From positions 63,502 through 127,501 of the forward strand of contig VZRS01014555.1 of NCBI GenBank assembly GCA_013398055.1: 64,000 bases of DNA, written 5' to 3'. Every line of letters starts with the position of its first letter. Position 1 is the stretch's first letter. Shown here one piece after another: positions 1-13,100 of this stretch. The notes below the pieces were generated by a model, which ran no database searches, was not told the DNA's origin, and was given only the letters and a program-made list of their open reading frames with translations. The position numbers were made by a program, and so were the translations under genes. This stretch comes from Ifrita kowaldi. Its lineage: Eukaryota > Chordata > Aves > Passeriformes > Cinclosomatidae.

Positions 1-106
1 AATCAGGCTGTGGTGGCTTCTGAGCTGTTGCAGGCTCCAAAAAAGAAGAATAAATGTCCAGAGGTTTCACGAATGCAGCGACTACCATTCCTGCTTCTCT
101 TAAAAT

Positions 107-268
107 CAGAGTCACAGAACTGTTTGGGTTGGAAGAGACCTTAAAGATCACCCAGTTCCACACCCTGCCATGGACACGGACACCTTCCACTACCCCAGGT
201 GGCTCCAAGCCTGTCCAACCTGGCCTTGGACACTTCCAGGAGTGAGGCAGTCACAGCTTCTCTCAGCA
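107..268 (-). mobile_element. CR1 LINE 3'-end fragment
   Basis: Read on the + strand this is the reverse complement of a CR1 3' end. A degraded 'cacagaactgtttgggttggaagagaccttaaag' type start is followed by the 'ccatgga..gga caccttccacta' block and then 'cctggccttggacacttccagg'. The element is a 5'-truncated, non-coding relic, as is normal for avian CR1 copies. It is diverged from the better copies at 24,651 and 62,394, so it is probably older. The outer edge near 268 is uncertain because similarity fades gradually. Confidence 0.85.
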
Positions 269-525
269 AAATTCTCTCCTGGGATTTTACTTACAGGTTT
301 TCCTTGCTCCCAGCACATTCTGGAGAAAACAAATCTGTAGTGGCTGCTTGTCCCAGTGTCCACGAGATTTTTTTGTTGGAAGAACAATTTTGCATGGAAA
401 ATGCCTGGCCCAGACAAGATGGGAGAGCCCAGGAGCTGAGCTTGCCACTGTAATTCTCTTCTAAATCTGGGAAAGGGGTGTTCGAGGCTTCTCCCAGTGG
501 AACTTTAAATATTTGAATCTCTTTC

Positions 526-556
526 CCTAATAAACTGCTTTCCTAATAAACTGCTA
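526..556. repeat. Tandem duplication of a 16-base unit
   Basis: The unit cctaataaactgcttt occurs at 526-541 and again, with the last base lost or changed, at 542-556. The two copies are otherwise identical, so this is a recent local slippage duplication. No function is inferred. Confidence 0.9.
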
Positions 557-3500
557 CCATATGTAAATGGAAACATTTTGCTGACTCTCAATCCCACCCG
601 GAGCTGCTCACTGGGGTGCTGCTACCCTTGTACACGGCACACACAGCGCTATAAAAAGTAGCAGACTGTGTCCCTTTAATAAATTACACCATAAATTTTA
701 CAGACTTTACCCCAGTGACTTTTTAAATCTTGCTTTGGTTATGCAACATCATCTTGCAATAGGAAACATCCTTCAAGTGTTTAGGTTAGAGGAGCAGAAT
801 CTAATCCACTCAAGTTATTGTAGAGCATAATAAATAAATAAAGTGTACCGTCTCTTCAGGATGAAATATGACACACACAAAAGGGAGACAAGCAGCTTTG
901 ATAGCTGATGATAAGGGTCAGTATTTCATTTTCATTTTGTTCAGCATCTGGTTTTTGTCCTAAAAATCTAACATCTATGACACTGACAAATTAACTTAAA
1001 ATATGTGAAATGCTGGAAAAGTTGTTTTGCCCTGAGATCTTTTTGTCCAAGAATTAAGAAGGATCAGGTGGTTTCAGCAGTGATACAAAACTCCCACTCA
1101 GAAACTTCCAGTAAATGTCAGTGCCCAAGACTTGAAGATGAGAAATGAAAACCTTCAGACCCAAATGATGACCACTGAAGGTCTTTTTTTTTTGGCCTCC
1201 TTTTACTGACATAGTTGGTGACTATATGACAGAATTTGAACAGTTTCTTCTGCCAATATGGTGATAAAATCTGGGGGCTCTGGATAAGCCCATTCTGCCT
1301 CGTTCAAGTGTCCACAGTGGTACTGGAAAGCCTCGGTCTCCACCACGGAGAAAGAGGCATTTGTGCTGACTCCAGAGGCACCTGGGAAACTCATCAACCT
1401 CTTGAAACCCATGGAAACCAAGGCACTGCAGTGAGAGGAATAATCATCACCGTAAAAATGATTGGCAGATCCAGAGCAGCGTTAACACCGGGGTTTATAA
1501 ACAGTGGAGGTCAAATCTGAACCTGAGAAAAGCAGGAGGTGCCCCATGAAGACCAATCCTGAATTTGGCCATGGCTCTTGAGCTTTGGAGAGGGAAGCAC
1601 AAGCTCTTCAGCCGTTCAGGAGTGAACACCACTATTTTTGTGACTTCCAACCCAATCCTGTTTTCCATCCTGCTGCAGCTCCACAGTCAAGGTTTCTGGG
1701 CATGTGTCCCAAGACAAGGGGATGCTAATTCCTATTTAGGATTGGAAGGAAGAAGGAAAAGCTGGTTGTTAAACACCACTGCCCACACAAATCCACATGT
1801 GTGAGTTCCTTCCCACTGTGTTCATGGCACCACCACAGCCTTCCAGGGTTTTTCCAAATTTTTCGTAGGTTTTGACCATTATGAACAATATTATTTATAA
1901 AATGATGTCATTGCCAAGGGGTTTTCCTGTAATTTAATGAACACAGGTCAGCAATATTTTTGTTTGCCAACAAGAAATGAAGAGTGAAAGGTTTGCTTTA
2001 GGAAGACGCAACACCTGAGTGTCAGCAGAGGACACGTCCAGGTTGCTTCCGTAATAAAATCCAAGAACCACAAACAAATCAAGAGAAGCCCTTGAAAAGT
2101 CAGGAAAACTGGAGAATTTGCCATTAGTGGGGAATGCAGAAGCACGGAAATGAGGGGGACATTGAAAATTAGCCACGTCTCCCATGTGGCTGCAGCATGG
2201 CTGAGCTCTGCCTGCTCCCAGCCAGCACACAAAGGAACCATCCAAACTGGCTCTGAAGGCCCTACAAAGAGCAGTAGAAGAGCTGGGATGGAAAAGGGAT
2301 CCTCAGAACCTCCGTGGATGGCACAGTTCACTGCTCACACACCAAAACTGTGAGCGGTGTTGAGATAAACCCAGCTTAAACCAGCTCCATGTTCTGAAGA
2401 GCTCTCAGGCTTTTAGCAACGACCATTTTGGGGGACTTTTTGCTTTGCTTCAGCAAAGAGGCCTCACCTGGGGCTGTAAATGTGGCCCGTGACATGGCAG
2501 CGTTTATCCCAATTTGGGAGGATCCATTAATTTCATAAATTTTTGTTTACCTTGAGAGTGAGCTCAGGGCTCCCTTTGAGTCCCGCCCTGGGCTCTTGAG
2601 TGTCCTTTCTGTGCGCTGCACACAGTAGTTGGACATGGTCTGGAGACCTCTGGAGTTGTTATTTTTCATCAGGAAGATGGCTTTTAGCTGCAGGGGTAAA
2701 CCTCACTCCATGCTGGGCAAATGTTGGGTGGAAAAATATTTCACAATAGGAAACGAGTTGGAATAAGTCAGAAAAGAGGAAGTCAACCAATCCACGGTGC
2801 TGTTTGGGATTGGTGTAATATTTCAAAGTTCCCTGTTTTGAAATTATTAGACCACCAAAAAAGTGAAAAGCTGCCAAAAATTACTGTAAAAGGTAATAAT
2901 TGTTAATAACTTGGCATCTGCTTGCTCATTTGAGCTGCATGGGTTTGGCATCCATTAAAGACAACATTGTAAGCAAATAAAAGAGCAACTGCCTGGCACA
3001 TAACATTTTTAACCACATCATAACTAAATATTAAATGTGAGGTTTTAATTCAATTTATAGTTTAAATAAGGAACTTTGCAGTGACTTTAAGAAAAGCGAA
3101 AAAAACAAGAGTCAACCCCCTAAACAGTGAGTCATAAGAAGATTTTAAAGAAATAATTGCAGTGTCCTTGACCTCGAAATGATCCTTTTTCTGAATTAGC
3201 ACAGGAATTTAATTAAAGCTTCAAAAAAAGCTTTCATTTTAGATTTGAGTTACCAAATATTTAGAGATCCAGTGCCCAGGCAAGCCAATGGAAACATTCC
3301 TGCTCGTTTCAGTGAGCTTTGGATCAGACCCATCACAGCTTTGGGTATCTCATTTCACAGGATGGACCCAAGGTCACCGCGGGAGAAAATGTTCTCCCTC
3401 AACCCAACGTTATCTGAGGTCGCACATCCCAGGGATCCCAGAGCGGCTGCACAGCATGGACAGGGCAGGGAGGAGCCACCTTTGTGCCTTGCCATCACTC

Positions 3501-6500
3501 TGCAGTCGCTTCAGGTGATTACATAAAGCTCTGAGGTCTCTCTCTGTCCTTTCCAACAGCTGAGACCATCCTGACCCGTTAACCAGGTCGCTAAATCGCT
3601 GCCCTTATCCACTGCCAGAGGTGCAGCGTGCTCCTGCCAGCCTCTGCCTCCCTTCTTTTTCCTGCAGCAGAGCTGCAGGAGTTACAGCTCCAGCGTGTTA
3701 GAGACTCATCCAAAGGTCACTGAAGTCAGGGGACACCTTTTCTATCCACTTCAGTGGGCTTCGGACCAGGTTCTTACTCACCACTAACAAGTCAGCATTT
3801 ACCAGAAGTGATATCCAGCAATTTCCTGTTCCCAGTGTAGGGTAAATGGTGATAGCTGGGGTGTCATCCAGTGGTTACATTTGGTGTTTCTGACCTCTAA
3901 ATGAGCTTCTCTATCCCATTCCTGCATATCCAGGGCTCTGTGCTTCATGACTCGGCATGCAGGAGGGAGGGGAGCAGGCTGAGAGAACGCAGCTCTCCTT
4001 ACTCCACTCCTTCTTGTTGTGATCCCAAGCAGAAGACAATTTTTATGGGTCTGGAAACCAAAAAAAAAAAAAGAAAAAATTAAAAAGTTTTTTAAAACTG
4101 TCTCTCTAAGGTGCTGGTGAAATTCCTGCCCTCTTTCTCAAGTCAGGTTCACAATGGAGAGGGTGGTAATTTTGCTTGAGTCAGGAGAAAATAAGGACAA
4201 ACTGGAAAAGAAGCCCTCAGTCCCGGCACACAGTCAACAGTGTCATCTTTCAAAAGAAAGTTCTGCATGCTCAGAAGGATCAATGTCTTCTTATTTTGGT
4301 TCAACACAGGCTTGGTTTATTACACAGCTTTTGTTTTTATTAGTGAAATGCACTAAACTGTTTTCTCAAGACTTGCCAAACAGTTTAAAATGTAATACCA
4401 TTAAATTTGAGGTCCTACTGGGAAAAGTAATGCAAACTTAATTAAAGTTAACCAGAGTTTTCTCTCTGTGCAGCCCCGTGTTTCTCTGTGCTGGAGTTTG
4501 CTCGTAAAGCACTTGTTTGCTCAGAGCAGAGCAGGGCTCAGGCTGGAAAGGGTGATGGAACTGCCAGGGTGGGAGATGGTGAGGAGAGAAGAGAGGAACG
4601 AGCAGCAGGAATAGCTGGGGAAATATAAAAACAACAGAACCAAGAGACTGTTTTCTTCCTCTGGTGTAAAATATTTCAATTTTCATCCTAAGCTTGATTG
4701 CATCCCCACAGCTTTCCTGGGATGGGGTCTGGAACACAGTGTGGTGTCTCCAAGGGGGGGCTGAAGGCTCCAACTCCAGAAAACAGCTCCAGAGGTCAAG
4801 CATTAATCTCTGCAATGTAATCTTTGCAGAGAATCTCTGTAATATTTCTTTTGTGGCTTCTCGCTGTTCCTACCTGTTTATCCCCATGTCAGCTCTGTGG
4901 GATGGCTCCTCTGCATGAGGCAGTTCCCTCTCTGCTGGAGGAGCCTGGCAGGGGTTGAGGGGTCCAAAAGGAAGGATGAGCTTTGCCAACAGGATCTGTG
5001 ACCCTGCACCCTCAATTCGTGTGCATGGGGAGGGGAAACTCTGATTGCAGCTCCACAACTCAAGTCTGAAACAAATCTTTTATCCTCGCTCCTTAAAAAA
5101 CATTAAATATTCTCTGGTGTCTCAGGAAAAGGGTGAGAACATGGCACCTGATGTTTGGCTTGGTGCCCACGTGGGTATTTGGGTATTTTGCCCATCAAAT
5201 ATTTTGTCCATCAAATATTTGCCTCGTGGTTTGTGCTGGACACTTGTGCCAGGACTTGCTCAAAGACCTGGTGGGCTCCTCCCCAGAACTGGAGCATTTG
5301 AGTGGAGGATGCCAAAAAAAAAATTTAAATTCCCCTAGAGATTAATTTTGACCTGGAAACTGGCAGATTACAGAAAAAGGTCCTCAAAATGCCATCTTTT
5401 TGGCATGTGATGGTCAGAAGAGGCTGGAAATTTGGCAGCAGCAGCACTGAGCCATGCAATGGGATTAGGAGGGAAATCCAACTGACTGGTCCAAAAATCC
5501 AGGATGCCGTTCCCCACCGTGGCTGGGATGGGCTAGGAAGCAGTGATAGAAGACTCTGGGAATATGAAAGCTATTTTGCTATGGGTTTTTCTGGGATTTT
5601 GCCTCATCCTGGTCCTCCATCTATTTTTAGTCTCCTGAGCAAAGCTTATTTCTCCCTCAGGCATTGTAGTGTGCTTTCTGAAGCCTGAATGTGTTTATTA
5701 CACATAGTGTTGTGAGCAGCACTGGCAAGAAGAAAAGAAAGAAGTGGAAAGTTTCCATAATAAATACATTTTTAAAAAAGAAAACTTTTTAAAAAAATTG
5801 TTCATATCCTTTCTCTTCATCATCACCCTCAGGGATGGGCTTCCAGGCCACGCATCTTGCAAAGCAGCAGGTAATGATGAATGTGTACATGGAAAGTTTA
5901 ATCTTTGAGTTGTTGGATTAGAATTCTGCTGCTCAGGTCAGAAAAAAAAAATGAACCTTTCTTATGATCTATTTGGCCAGTTAGAATTCCATGAATTTTA
6001 AATATCATATATAAACTCTTTTTTTTTAACTTAGTAGGAGTAAACAATCATTTACCTTAAGCTGGAAGTGTGCAGAAAATAAGCACATGGAAATGGAGGT
6101 GACATTGAGGAATGGAATGATTCATTACGGGTTATATAGCATCTTTTAATTTTTATGGAAGATTTTTTTATTGTTTCCCATTTATAGCAGGTAACTGGTT
6201 TCCAGTAGTTTCCTGTTCATCACCATTCCTCAGCTAAAATTTGGAGCTCTAAATGTGTGCAGATATTCCATTTACAAAGAGGCTGGAATGCTGTTGTGCA
6301 GAAGAAGAGTTCCATTGCTGCTGAGACTGAGATGGTTTTCTCATTGATCAGAGGAAAAGTAAAATGATGTGGCCTCAGACCACTCATTTAGTCTGTTCTT
6401 TCTCTCCCAAATTATAAATTAACATCCCTCTCCCTGAAGGTGGGGACAGAGATTGGTTTCAGGTCCGCTTGTGAATGCTTTTGAAATGAGGGTGTAAATA

Positions 6501-8990
6501 AGGATAAAATATTTCTGTAGGCAGAAAATACTCTTGGATTAAATTCTTGTGAAGGAAGGAGGTAGTTCATGGGACCTTCTTTTTTTTTTTTTTCTTGCTG
6601 CCACCTCATGGAAACCTGGGGCATCAGCATTGGAGACTTGTTTTTGTTTTCCCTGCCACAGCACTTTGACATGAGCCCTGTGGAGATCACCACATGCTCT
6701 CCCTGTGTTGATAACAGGACAAGAATAGCACTTTGGTCCTTGGAGAATTCATTTGTTTCCTAAAAGCTGCCCTGGTGGTGAAGCTCTCACTTTCCCTTCT
6801 GTCCCAGCCTGGGGAACGCCAGGCGTGACCAGGCCTGGAAAGCCACACGTCCCTGTCTGCAGGGGCACTTCCTGACCAGAAACAAGCACTGGGACATCTC
6901 TTTCTTTCCACTACCCCTGGAGAACAACAATTTTTTGGGAGCAAACTACGCCTACATGGAAAGTTCCCATTTCCTCCTCAAAATAACAAAAAAAGATGTT
7001 TAAAAAAAAAAATCCCCAAAAATAAGGCTCTTGTCTCCTCTGTTCCACGGCCGGGGCAGGTTCCCGCTTGCGCGATTCCATGGCCCTCGCCTTGGCTGTC
7101 TGCCCAAAACTCCCGTCTGTTTTCCAGACAGGAAATATGAATCAAAATAACATGACATAAAAACAGTAATTAGCTTTTGTGTGTGAGGCTGCTAAGGCCT
7201 TAATGAAGAACAGGCTTGTAATAAAACTCTTGGCTACTCTCTCCCAAGCTCACTCTCTCGCTCGCTCCCCTTTTCAGTTCATCATTTATTTTCTTACGGG
7301 GAGAAGTGAGGAGAGAAGGAGACACTATCTGTAAATTGATCCTCCCCACCCTTGTTAAATTATCAGGGAGTCTATAAATATTTTGAAAGTTTTTTTCCAT
7401 TTGTTTTGGGCTATTTCTGTCCCACCCACAATGCTCATCTTTCCCTGTCATCCTTTGCTGCCTTTCATGGTGTCTTGAGAGCTCTGGCTTGAGCAATAGC
7501 TGAGGCTTTCGTGAAAGTGGGGGATCCTACAGGTCACCTGGGGTTGGCATTCTCTTCCAAGGATATTTTCTGGATAGCTGCTCCATCAAGCAACCCAGGA
7601 CAGCTGTGGCCTCTCTGAGCATCTTTGTCCCTTGGAGCAGAGCGAAGGAAGCTGTGGAGCAGCAGGGTCACCACGAGGCCAAGGGAGATGGGGTGGTACC
7701 AAGGGTCACCTCATGCAGCAAACTTTGAGCAGAAAACTGTGATCTCACAAGGCAAATATTTGATTTCTGCAGGAAGAAGCCTCAGGTCGCGGTAAACTCC
7801 TCTCAGACCTGGCATTATGTGGCCTCAGACTGACGTGTGAAGCCAGAGCTGTGCTGCACGTGCTGTGAGAGCTCAAAGGTGAGCAGAAGCGTAAACTCCT
7901 GGAATTTTCTGCATCAGGACAAGTTTGCTCATGCAAAGAGCTGTGTCCCCTTCCCAGACAGATGTATTAGTGACAAGTGATATGATGTCACTTCTGTTGG
8001 AGCTGAGGACCTCCAAATATCCCACTGATCCTGTCCCAAAGCATAAACCCTACATTGACACCACTTTTCCTGAAAACACCATAAAAAAATCTCTTTGTGT
8101 AGACCCTAATAACTTTCCTATCCACATCTCTGCATGTTTGTAGGCTCCCCACCGATTTTTATGAGTTGTAATTTAAAGTCCCTTTGTGGTCAATGCATTC
8201 AGAGCTGCAGAGCAGTGGTGGAGGCCATGGATTGCAATGGATTTTAGCAATGAACAGTAAAATTTCTCTAGGATCAATCATCACCCATGCCCATAACGCG
8301 TAGCAGATCTAATGGGTTTCATCATCATGGGAGGAAGAAGAGAGGTTGTGTCCCTGTTTCCAGAGCCTCTGCTCTCATTTCCCATGTCTTTATGGACATA
8401 GCATGGAAAGGACGTGGTAGGAGTGTTTGGAGAGACAATCCACAGACAGTCTTCTACGGAACCAACCATGAACCCTCCTGGAAAGCTTTCTGATGGGATT
8501 TACCTCATGCCAGTGCCCTGAAAGTGATGTTTCCCAATTAATTAACATCTATAGGAACACCTTGGCTGCTTTTGGGTATTTTTCTGTTGCTTGCTGCTTT
8601 AACTCACAGCTGGCAAAGCCCAGAATTGCTGCTGGAGTCAGGGAAAATAAATTCTGGGAGACCTCAGAACATGCAGCAATTTTTAACTCCAAGCGCTGCT
8701 GTCCATGATAACATCAGATTAGAGCTAGCAGGAAAAAAACTTTTCCCTGGCAATTTTTCAATGGAAAATGCCATCCAGTTGAAATCCAGACTTCCGATCA
8801 GAGTGTGTTGCTGTCAATGAAGTTTTGCTTCAGTTTTTTTTAAAAAAGATTTGTTTTGACTAGTTTGAAGTGTTGTGTTTGGACCTCGTTGGAGTGAAAC
8901 GGTTTGATTTTCTGTCCTAAGTGTCTTTTCATAACAAAAGTGATTTAATTTTATGCTTTGAATAATGTATGTTAAAAAGGAAGGTATTTT
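557..8990. other. Non-coding stretch, no gene recognised
   Basis: All open frames here are short (under about 130 codons), overlap one another on both strands and show no family similarity. The stretch contains short A/T homopolymers (e.g. around 6,580 and 7,000). It also holds a near-tandem 'ccatcaaatattt' pair at about 5,190-5,220 and AT-rich segments at about 640-1,000 and 2,880-3,240. Those two segments have the even, motif-rich look of conserved non-coding sequence, but conservation cannot be judged from one sequence. A small CpG-containing patch lies near 7,045-7,090. No RNA gene or ERV terminal repeat was seen. Confidence 0.6.
2880..3240. promoter_or_regulatory. Candidate AT-rich conserved non-coding element
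   Basis: AT-rich sequence without repeat signatures and with several homeodomain-type cores (TTAATTAA near 3,212, TTAATT near 3,045). It also has a nuclear-receptor half-site-like TTGACCT near 3,170. It resembles developmental enhancers in composition only. No conservation data are available, and plain AT-rich intergenic DNA is the alternative. Confidence 0.2.
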
Positions 8991-9014
8991 GTTCTGATTT
9001 GGTTTTATCAGAAC
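8991..9014. repeat. Perfect inverted repeat, 8-bp stem and 8-base loop
   Basis: GTTCTGAT at 8,991-8,998 pairs with ATCAGAAC at 9,007-9,014 around the loop ttggtttt. The stem does not extend beyond eight pairs. In 64 kb such an event is expected by chance, so it is recorded as structure only. Confidence 0.75.
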
Positions 9015-9179
9015 AGGCTATTTTATTTCATTCCAAATCATTTTCTTAATGTGGTTGAAGAGAAAATGTGGCTTTCAAAAGTTTTTTCTCCTGATTTGGC
9101 ACTAAACCAAATTTTGAAATGTCAGAATTTCGAGTAGCCTTCCAGTGAAGTACAACCCATTCCATGGCGTAAAGCAAGA

Positions 9180-9560
9180 AGAAAACCCACATAAAACAAT
9201 CAAATTGATGTAGACATTTATTACTTGTGAGAGTTGTAAAAGCATCACATGGCTTTCTCATAAAAAGTCATAAACTCTATTTACAGTCCCTGCATTATTA
9301 TTCTAGTAACTAAAACCAGGGACTCTATGAAGCGCAGGAGTGTTCGGCGAATTCTCTCCCAGCTACGTTGGAAATGCAGAAAATGCTCTCTGTTTTCAGA
9401 GCAGGGGGATTGTATTTTACATGTATTTATTTATTGTGTTTACCTCTTACACTTAGAGCTTGGCCGCTACCCAAGAGGTCAAAGCTGTAATTACTTGCAT
9501 TTCACGATAACAAATGCAGAAATTAAATCAGCAAAATGCCCTCATGTTTTGGGGAAAACT
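9180..9560. promoter_or_regulatory. Candidate regulatory element with nuclear-receptor and homeodomain motifs
   Basis: Non-repetitive sequence containing AGGTCAAAG at 9,476-9,484 (a nuclear-receptor half-site with DR1-like continuation), followed by the homeodomain core TAATTA at 9,488-9,493. Other AT-rich cores surround them. Spacing of a few bases between a receptor half-site and a TAATTA core is a feature of some vertebrate enhancers. The assignment is inferential and needs alignment to other birds. Confidence 0.25.
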
Positions 9561-10078
9561 TGTGTTTAGGTTATGTTTCAGCGTTCAAGAGGCTTAAATG
9601 CTTTAGTAGGAAAAGCTTAACCCTGTCTACAGTGGAGCATGCAACGCTTAGAGCCTCAGGCATTGTGTGGTTGCAGGTGAAATTCATTTGAAATGATCAT
9701 AAAGACCATAAAAAAAAAAAAATTCCACGAGGTTTTGGATCAAGTACAGAAATACAGAGGGGTAAAAAGAGATATTCGGAAAGATTTGTTTGTTCTTCCA
9801 TGTTCTGAGCTCAGTGAAGTCAATGAAAATGGCTCAGCAGCCAGGAGGGAGTTGGGTTGTCCCGTGAACCAGCGCTGTTGCTATTGCAAACACATTGTCT
9901 TGGAGTGTTGTCATCCCTGGAATAAAGCATGGAGCTTTAGAGTGAAGCCAAAGCTTCCCTCAGAATTTCTAATGTGAAGAACCTTTTTATTGCCTGTAAA
10001 AATGACACTCCCCTCCTTCTTTAGGGAAAGTCCAAGGCCTCTCCAAAGCAGGGTCAGCTGGAGATGTTTGAGGATTTT

Positions 10079-10117
10079 TGCAGGGAAGGGAAGGGAAGGG
10101 AAGGGAAGACAGTCTCA
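10079..10117 (+). repeat. GGGAA-type purine microsatellite abutting a gap
   Basis: A (gggaa)n run, roughly 10,082-10,108, is followed by a short unrelated tail and then Ns. A few more gggaa units follow the gap (10,167-10,178). The gap therefore interrupts a purine-rich simple repeat whose true length is unknown. Confidence 0.85.
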
Positions 10118-10166
10118 NNNNNNNNNNNNNNNNNNNNNNNNNNNNNNNNNNNNNNNNNNNNNNNNN
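10118..10166. other. Assembly gap (49 N)
   Basis: A run of 49 undetermined bases sits inside the GGGAA simple repeat, which is the likely cause of the gap. Translations that cross it are meaningless. Confidence 0.98.
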
Positions 10167-10180
10167 AGGGAAGGGAAGTC

Positions 10181-13100
10181 CGTCTCCTTGCCCTGACATT
10201 GAACCTACAAAACCTGGACTTTTGGAACATTATCCTCTTGTAACTTAACCACAGGTGGTTTCTTATTTTCTCTCATTTATCATCTTTTGCAGATCCAGCA
10301 AGTTCATCTAAGAGTGCGAGTGAGCTTTGCTGACCAGCAGTGGAGGATCTCTGTGGAAGTCTCTCCCTCGCAGGTTTCCCACTGGTGTCACTGCACTGGC
10401 TATATCCAGCTAGAGCAGCTTTTTATAACCTTGCCATGGTTATTTTAAACTTCTTGCTTCTATACAGGACCCATACATAAGCCCAGGGCTAAAAATACTT
10501 GAATCCAGCCAATTTTTCCCTAACAGATCTGGGAACTTGCATCTGTTGTCTGAACTTAGCCAGAAACTGACTTCCAGAGTCTGAAACTCAGCTCAGGCCA
10601 GTGTCTCAAACAAAGGAAATGTTGGAGGATGGCCCTGGGCAGTTTAGAGATCCATCACCACTCTCCCATGGATGTAGTGAAGCTACACCACCCTGGCTCC
10701 CCTAACTTATGAGTACCTCCAAAAACAGCCTTCAAAAAGCTGATTAAATTGCTTTTCTGGCCGTTAGAAAGGGTTAAAATATCCTATCCATGCAAAGAAA
10801 ACACTTGTTTTAAAAAATTATTAACCAAATAGCAGAGTTTCCTTCTCAGAGAGGAGATGCCCCTTGGGCTGCCAGAGGACGTGTGCTGCTTTCCCATCCA
10901 CTTGGGGAAATTCAAGGATATCTGTGCCATGTCCTCCTGGCCCCTGTGCCTGCCCACAGCATTCCCTGACTCATGCACGGGCTCGGAAGACACATGGAAT
11001 TAGTCTTTATGATTCAATTATTCTGCGGTAGAGCTTGGACGTGTGTAATACATTGAAAGCCTTTGGGAGACTATCAAAATTTAATAGGGAAAGTATGGCA
11101 TTTTTTTTAAATTTTAACTTCCAACCCTTGCTGTCAAATGATTTGTTTGCTATTTTTATAAACACGCTGCAGTGCCACTGAGGAGGTACAGGGACAGGAA
11201 TGGACTGAACTGGTTTATCCAGTTGCAAAACAGAAGGGTGGATTAACCCCTCCAGTACCACACACTGGGATTTCCAGATGTCCAGGGAAAACAGCCAGGT
11301 CTGAGTGACAGTGGAAGGCTGCTTTTCCCTGAGGGATAAGAGCAGTGGCTCCATGGCTTTGTATCTCAGATGCCCTGGTTGCTAAGTTTGGGGTTAACTG
11401 ACAATATTTTGGAGGTAATTTTTCTGCTGGTTTGGTTCTGCTCTTGCTCTGGGCTTCTTGGAAATAACGCTGGATGTGGAGGTGTTTCCCTGTTATGCCA
11501 TTTCTACCGCTGACACGGCCTTTCCTCCATATTCCTGACCTCCTCTTTGGCTTGCTTCTCTCAGAATTACTCATCCAAGTCTTCAGTCTCTCCTGGGTCT
11601 CCCAGGAATTTTAAGATCAGATATTTAACATCCTTCATCATATGTTTGCCAAGGCCTTGGAGCTTGTGCTTTCCTCTTCCTCCATGTGCTTCCTACCTAA
11701 AGGTCCTGGTCATGCAGTCTCCTCGGGTTCTGGATCAATATCCCAACCTGCCCATTTAACAGTTGTTCACCAAGTCCAATATTTTGTTTTCAACCCAGCA
11801 TTTCCGAGGCCTTGCTCTCCTGCCACACAGTAAAACTCACCTCCTTCTACCTCCTCTCCCTCAGAGTCCCATTTCTACCTCTCTTTGCAGCTCCTGTCAG
11901 CACCTACCGCCTTGAAGATGTCTTTTAAGCAGCTCTGAGTTCAGAGTTCTTGCTCTACCTATTTAGACCTTCTGCACTAAACATCTGGCAGGGACAACGT
12001 GCAAGCCAGCATTTTATTTCACACTGAGATATCCAGAAATCCACCCCCTCATTGCTTTAGGAATTTTTCCTTTGAAAAAAGCACAAGTCCTCCTTTCCTC
12101 TCTCTTGATGACTTCTCTTTTATGCTCGGGACGAGTGGTATTCCTCAACCAAACACTCAGCACTTCCTCCTTTTCCCTCTTATTCCATTCAGCTCTCAAG
12201 GAATTTGCTACACACTTCCTTTTGGAGGTCCAAAAGCTACACAGCACTAATGTAGCGTTGAACTCGTCATGGGTTGGCAGCAGTGAAATGCTTCTCAGTA
12301 TTCCTTGGGTTTCACTGGCTGCTTCAGCACCACCTGTTCTCCAACCCGCCCGTTCCACTTAGACACCACGATTTATTTTTGTACTAATGGCAAAATACAC
12401 TGAAAAATAAATGGTGCGCTCTTCATGTACAGTTATTTCCTTGAAGAGATGGCCCTGGAAGAGAGCTCTGAGTGGATCTTTACCTATGAATCACTGCAAA
12501 GAGCCTGCAGCTCCCACTGCTAATCCCAGTGTGGGAAGAGGAGGAGGGGTGTGTGTTGTACAGAAACCTTGACGTTTGCATCTGCCTTTGATTCAAGGAA
12601 AGGGCAAAAAGAAGCAATATCACTTTACACAGACGGGAGACGGTTCCAAACCATGTTACATTTTGTACAATAATGGTTTCGAAAGATGACTCATTCCAGC
12701 TTGTCAAATTAGCCATTACATTTGCATAGCTCCTGCGGGAGCTGTTTCAGCGAGCACAGGAACCTAAAAAACAACTCACACACACGGAGAGAGATGGAAA
12801 TTCCTTTTATCCTTAGCGCTCCATCTCCCATCAGAGAGGCAAAGGGACGGGTAGTAAAACATATCCCCCAAACATCTCCTTCCTTGGAGCACACTGGACA
12901 TTGGAAAACATTTTAGAAAAGTTCATTTCATGTCGCATGTGTGTAATTAAATAACAGCTTTCTGACAAAGAAGAAGTTTGGTGAGGACACAGGCGCTGAC
13001 CTCCCAATCGCTCCAACACTTGTCCAATATTCCTGATGCATCCAAGCCATTGCATCCATTCTTGGCGCTGTGGCTCCGGGATCTGCAGTCAATCTCCACG

